Source of the DNA: Aplectana chamaeleonis
Lineage: Eukaryota > Nematoda > Chromadorea > Rhabditida > Cosmocercidae
DNA length: 64,000 bases
Assembly (NCBI GenBank): GCA_029168955.1
Contig: JAPDOI010000429.1
Coordinates: 402,501 to 466,500, forward strand
Direction of reading: 5' to 3'
In this document: piece by piece, positions 46,971-64,000 of the stretch
How positions within the stretch are numbered: the stretch's first letter is position 1
Layout of the letters: every line of letters begins with the position of its first letter
Position numbers and translations under genes: made by a program
The notes under the pieces: generated by a model
Seen by the model: the letters and a program-made list of their open reading frames with translations, nothing else
What the model was told of the DNA's origin: nothing
Databases searched by the model: none

Positions 46971-47019
46971 TGAATTACAGCCTGACGAAGGGTCTACGAC
47001 CCGAAACGTCGCAATAAAG
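46971..47019 (+). ncRNA. Hammerhead-ribozyme-like motif in the Penelope 3' tail
   Basis: The core CTGACGA (46982-46988) and GAAA (47003-47006) flank a perfect 5-bp stem II, GGGTC/GACCC, with loop TAC. A single A lies before stem II. The cleavage-type GTC ends at 47010. ACGT (47006-47009) is self-complementary, so helix III could form only between two copies. The flanks pair as a stem I: GC with GC, then TTA with TAA around a 2x2 internal loop. Minimal hammerheads are known in Penelope-like elements. Activity is inference. Confidence 0.6.
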
Positions 47020-48124
47020 AGGTTAAAGAAGATCAATCTCTACGCAGTCGAGCTTCAAAACTACGCGTGAACAAATTGTTAATATGAAGCTCAGGAACTC
47101 TTCAATACTGCATGGACTTAACCTTACATATGTGGAATCGACGTCTTTAGCACTAAACTAACCCGCAATTCCAGAATAACCAACAATCACGCAATCGCAA
47201 TTTCATGCAAAGCTATTACATTAGAATTTTCGCCGATGTTACGCCCAGTCCGGTTGGAGTGCTCATTGCTACTTTGAGAGAAAAGTATGTAATTGTACCC
47301 TTTAATTGTTTAGCTACACAGTTCATGAAAATAAGGGAAATAAAACTCGGTGAGCAATTTGTAGATCTTTATGTACGGACATATTTTACATCACACAGGT
47401 AAAATTACAATATCAGAATGTAAATTACCAAAATGGCGAGGTTACTAACCAAACAGAGGTAAAGCATTAGATGTAAAAGTGAGAAACTCTTGTACTCAAA
47501 CACAGTCACTTGCATACATAAATAAGAAAGATCCTGCTCTCAATTACATTACTCAAATGGAAGTTTTTGTCTCTGCCAGTACTTCAAATTTCACAGAGAA
47601 CAGGACATTCAAGAAAGTCTAGAATTAAATGTGATGCATACAGGTTCTTCACCTTACGCCGTTGAAAGCGTCAAAAACTAAAAATTACTATAGTTGAGAA
47701 ATCTATTGGAGGGTGGTTACATTTAGGGGCGGGTTTTGGCAGAAAATGGGCGGAGTCCAAATTATTTAATTGCTCAAATCCTGTCAATTCAGCTAGTTTT
47801 GGACTCTTCCACCGGCGTAATCGTTCTACAACAAGCCGACTCAGTCTGTTAGCGTCGCTATTTCAACTACTAACAGCGTGTATGCTTCCTTCGAGGAGAA
47901 TGAAACGTTTTGGCTCTGACTTAGGCCTCTTTCCAGAAGGGGATTCTCCACCCACTTTCTCGCTGTGGACTACCAACTGGAGCGCCAAAGCTGACGTTAC
48001 TCAACGGCAAGACAGTGGGCAAAAAATCTTCTTCCAGCAAGAGATCTAAACCAGCATCAACATTTCTTGCACAATAAAAAGTATCAGCAGGTTGATTTTT
48101 ATCTACAAGTAGAGCATAACAGTT
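47020..48124. other. Unassigned stretch, 3' flank of the MCPH1-like gene and the Penelope element
   Basis: No domain or repeat was recognised. On the minus strand no clear AATAAA follows the stop of the MCPH1-like gene within about 60 bases, so the poly(A) site is unassigned. Confidence 0.4.
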
Positions 48125-61691
<13,567 letters not shown>

Positions 61692-62529
61692 CTATAAGAC
61701 TAATGATAACAAATCACACTAGTTCAGAGAACCTTTCTGCAAGTCACGCATTTGACGCGGGTTTTGCGATTTCGCGTCATCAAGACGTGTCGTGGTGTCG
61801 TGCGACGACGCGGCGCTGGTTCTACACGCCCTAGATAATAATTTTCAAAGCGGGCGAAAAGACGAAACAGAGTTTATCAACGATATCGAGCAAAAATCGA
61901 TATGCCTGAAATTCAATACATCGGTTGCGCGTAGCGGCAGGTATGAATCCAGCTTAAGGCACCGGATCAACGGTGAAAACGATGGATTTCAAGGCAAAAA
62001 CTCAGCTAATTTAGACATTTGCTCTTGCTCCAGATCACTACAATATTTTCTCGGTACGTCGGTGGTCGTTAGGTGGTTTCAGTGGGAGGAGCTGGCTAAA
62101 CGATAGCGTTCGAAGGCACCACGCTATTGCACATTTCTACGCGCCTCCGTTATGCTCGCCCGTATCTCTCCGTCTCGCTTGCCGTCCCTCTCGCCCCTTG
62201 GTCAACTAACGACAACGACCCGTTAAGGCATTCAAAAGCAGTGCTAGGCGGTTCCCAGAAATTCTGAAGCTCTGCGAACCTGTGAGACAAATGTGTGAGA
62301 AAGAAAGGAGAAAAAAATTATCGCGGACTGAATTCAAAGAGAAAAAAATTGAGTAAATTCAACGATTCTTCATATTCAGTAATGAAAAGAATATGTAGTC
62401 GGTATAGAGGAATAAGACCTTGCTTGCACGATTCTACCCAAGCGACCACCACAGGCCCGACCTCCTTCGCGCACCACCACGGGCCACTCCCCCTACCAGA
62501 TTTCCGAACTCGATAGCGGCTAGATGGAT
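61692..62529. other. 5' side of the MCPH1-like gene, first exon expected here
   Basis: The missing start codon and first BRCT strand should lie on the minus strand in this interval or further right. Candidate open stretches (for example an 85-base stretch ending at about 61752) do not give a BRCT-like sequence. A plus-strand frame of 104 codons (61792-62106) has no recognisable domain. Confidence 0.4.
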
Positions 62530-62815
62530 TGGTGAATTCCCAACGAATCTTCGTTCTTCAGTCCATTGCCGGGCTGTCTCCATCTCCTGGCTCGCTCTCG
62601 CGCAACGATTGCGAATGAAGAGAAATACAGGCCTGAGACAACTCGTCCACATATTTTTCACACTCAGAATATATGCATTTTTAAAGTGCCATAACTCCGT
62701 TTGTAGGAAAGCTTTGAGCGATTTTAAAGACACAGCTGTGATCAGCGGGTAATTGTCTCTAAGATAGGCATAAGAACTGAAAAACGATTTCTTGAGTGCC
62801 CTGTGCCTTTAAGAA
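62530..62815. mobile_element. MITE family B right-part fragment
   Basis: GGCCTGAGACAACTCGTCCA, TGCCATAACTCCGTTTGTAG and the end GTGCCCTGTGCCTTTAAG match, with divergence, the right half of the copy at 57729-58206. Confidence 0.6.
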
Positions 62816-63073
62816 ATCACTTGGCTGCGGTCCGCTAGTCTCTTGGCAGACCGATGGTTTAAGATAAGTGCCACCGCAGACCGTTGCGTAGAAAATCGCC
62901 CGCGCAACGGTCTGAGGTATAGCATCCGCCCAAACTCCCCCCCCCCCCCCACCTCCCAAGCCTTGGAAATTATCCCTCTGTCGTCAAAAACATGCAGGCC
63001 TCTAGAGTGACTTCAGGTCACCTCTGCCGGCATCCAAGTGCCGAGAAAGCATTCGCGGGACTGAATCACCTTA
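62816..63073. other. Unassigned stretch with a poly-C run
   Basis: A run of 13 C lies at about 62938-62950. No gene or repeat family was recognised. Confidence 0.45.
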
Positions 63074-63075
63074 TA

Positions 63076-64000
63076 TACCAGGTTGTTCAATAGGTTTTGT
63101 CGTTCGATAAGGAAAACACAATTTTATGGTTCAAAACACACTTTATTATTCAGTATAATCTCTCTGAACATCAATGCACTTGCTCCAACGATCCTCCAAT
63201 CTGTGGATCCCATCCCTGAAGTGAGAATCCGGAAAGTCTGCAAAATACGCTCTAACAGCCGTTATGACCTCTTCATTTTATGAAAAACGCTTGCCACGCA
63301 AAGATTTTTCGAGTTCTGCAAACAAATGGAAGTAGATGGGGGCCAAATCTGGCGAATACGGTGGATGCTCGAGCGATTCGAACTTGAATTAATGGATTTT
63401 AGCCATTGTCAAAATGCTCTTGTGACACGGTGCATTGTCCTGATGAGAAAGGATTTTTTTCTTCTACAAGCCGGGTCTTTTTTCACGAATTTTTTCCTTC
63501 AACTGGTCCAAAAGGTTGCAATAATATTCAGAATTAATTCTTTTACCATTTTGCAAGTATTCCACAAACAAAATTCCTTTCCCATCATAGAAAAACTGAT
63601 GCCATAACCTCCTTGGCCGATTCTCGTTTCGGAGCCGGACAACCAGGTTCACAGTACACTTTAAGCTCTTGATTTGATTCAGGATCATGGTGATAGATCC
63701 AAGTCTCATCCGTAGTGATGAATCGACGCACAGAATCCAATTTATCCCTTTTAAAACACTCCAAAAGTTGCTGAGAAAGTCGCATTCGAATGTGTTTGTT
63801 CCATTGTTAGCGAATGCTGCACCCATTGTGCACACAGCTTTCTAAAATTCAAAAATTCACTTAAAATATGGCTCACACTGCCTAATGAGATGTGTAGAGC
63901 CTCTACTAAATCTCTCAGTCAATCGACGATCTTCCAAAACCATATCCTATATTATGGCTGTGATTTCTGGTCTTGATGCCCTTTTTGGACGTCCTTCACG
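63076..64000 (-). mobile_element. Second mariner of the same family, cut by the window end
   Basis: The terminus TACCAGGTTGTTCAATAGG, preceded by TA at 63074-63075, matches the right end of the mariner at 37362-38641 and continues TTTTGTCGTTCGATAAGG. The element is in the opposite orientation and its other end lies beyond the window. Confidence 0.88.
63130..63990 (-). pseudogene. Mariner transposase, partial in the window, with frame breaks
   Basis: On the minus strand MRLSQQLLECFKRDKLDSVR runs into RFITTDETWIYHHDPESNQE, the region with the first catalytic Asp, then KVYCEPGCPAPKRESAKEVM. The remainder in another frame gives VEYLQNGKRINSEYYCNLLD. The C-terminal block lies near 63150-63230 (complement of the GGATCGTTGGAGCAAGTGCA region). 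Frame changes separate the blocks, so this copy also looks inactive, but its central frame is better preserved than in the first copy. Confidence 0.82.

Overview
This window looks like nematode nuclear DNA, most likely from a hookworm-type strongylid. Splice acceptors are nematode-like (TTTCAG), many inferred introns are about 45-110 bp, and the mobile elements fit that group: a decayed RTE-clade non-LTR element, a Penelope-like element, two mariners, and many copies of fold-back MITEs ending in TTHAAAGGCA. No bacterial-style gene organisation is present. The assignment is inference from sequence character; no search was run.

Layout. 1-7065 is repeat-rich DNA: an element with inverted ends, two minisatellites, a 500-bp fold-back MITE, two pairs of palindromic MITEs (one nested inside another MITE) and a Tc3-like transposase N-terminal remnant. 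A last coding exon of an unidentified plus-strand gene lies at 7066-7329. A G-run/22-bp minisatellite block (7500-7860) follows, then a 125-bp GC-rich repeat. From about 8966 to 35100 there is one uninterrupted tandem satellite of about 195 monomers. The left half has 137-bp monomers, the right half about 130-bp monomers, with a mixed zone near 20.8-22.1 kb. The same GC-rich repeat appears inverted just beyond the right end (35342-35470).

35.5-48 kb holds a complete but dead mariner (37362-38641), two minus-strand exons encoding half of an SH3 domain (39045-39321), a frameshifted RTE element (40070-43205, minus), and a 5'-truncated Penelope-like element (45558-47020, plus) with reverse transcriptase and GIY-YIG domains and a hammerhead-like motif in its 3' tail.

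48.1-61.7 kb is one minus-strand gene that I reconstructed exon by exon: a microcephalin (MCPH1)-type protein. It has an N-terminal BRCT (exons at 61620-61691 and 61489-61563), a long low-complexity centre, and tandem C-terminal BRCT domains ending at a stop at 48125. Its introns carry most of the MITEs, an (AT)96 tract and a 139-bp palindrome. The first exon was not found, and one internal junction does not keep phase. 63076-64000 is a second mariner of the same family, cut by the window edge.
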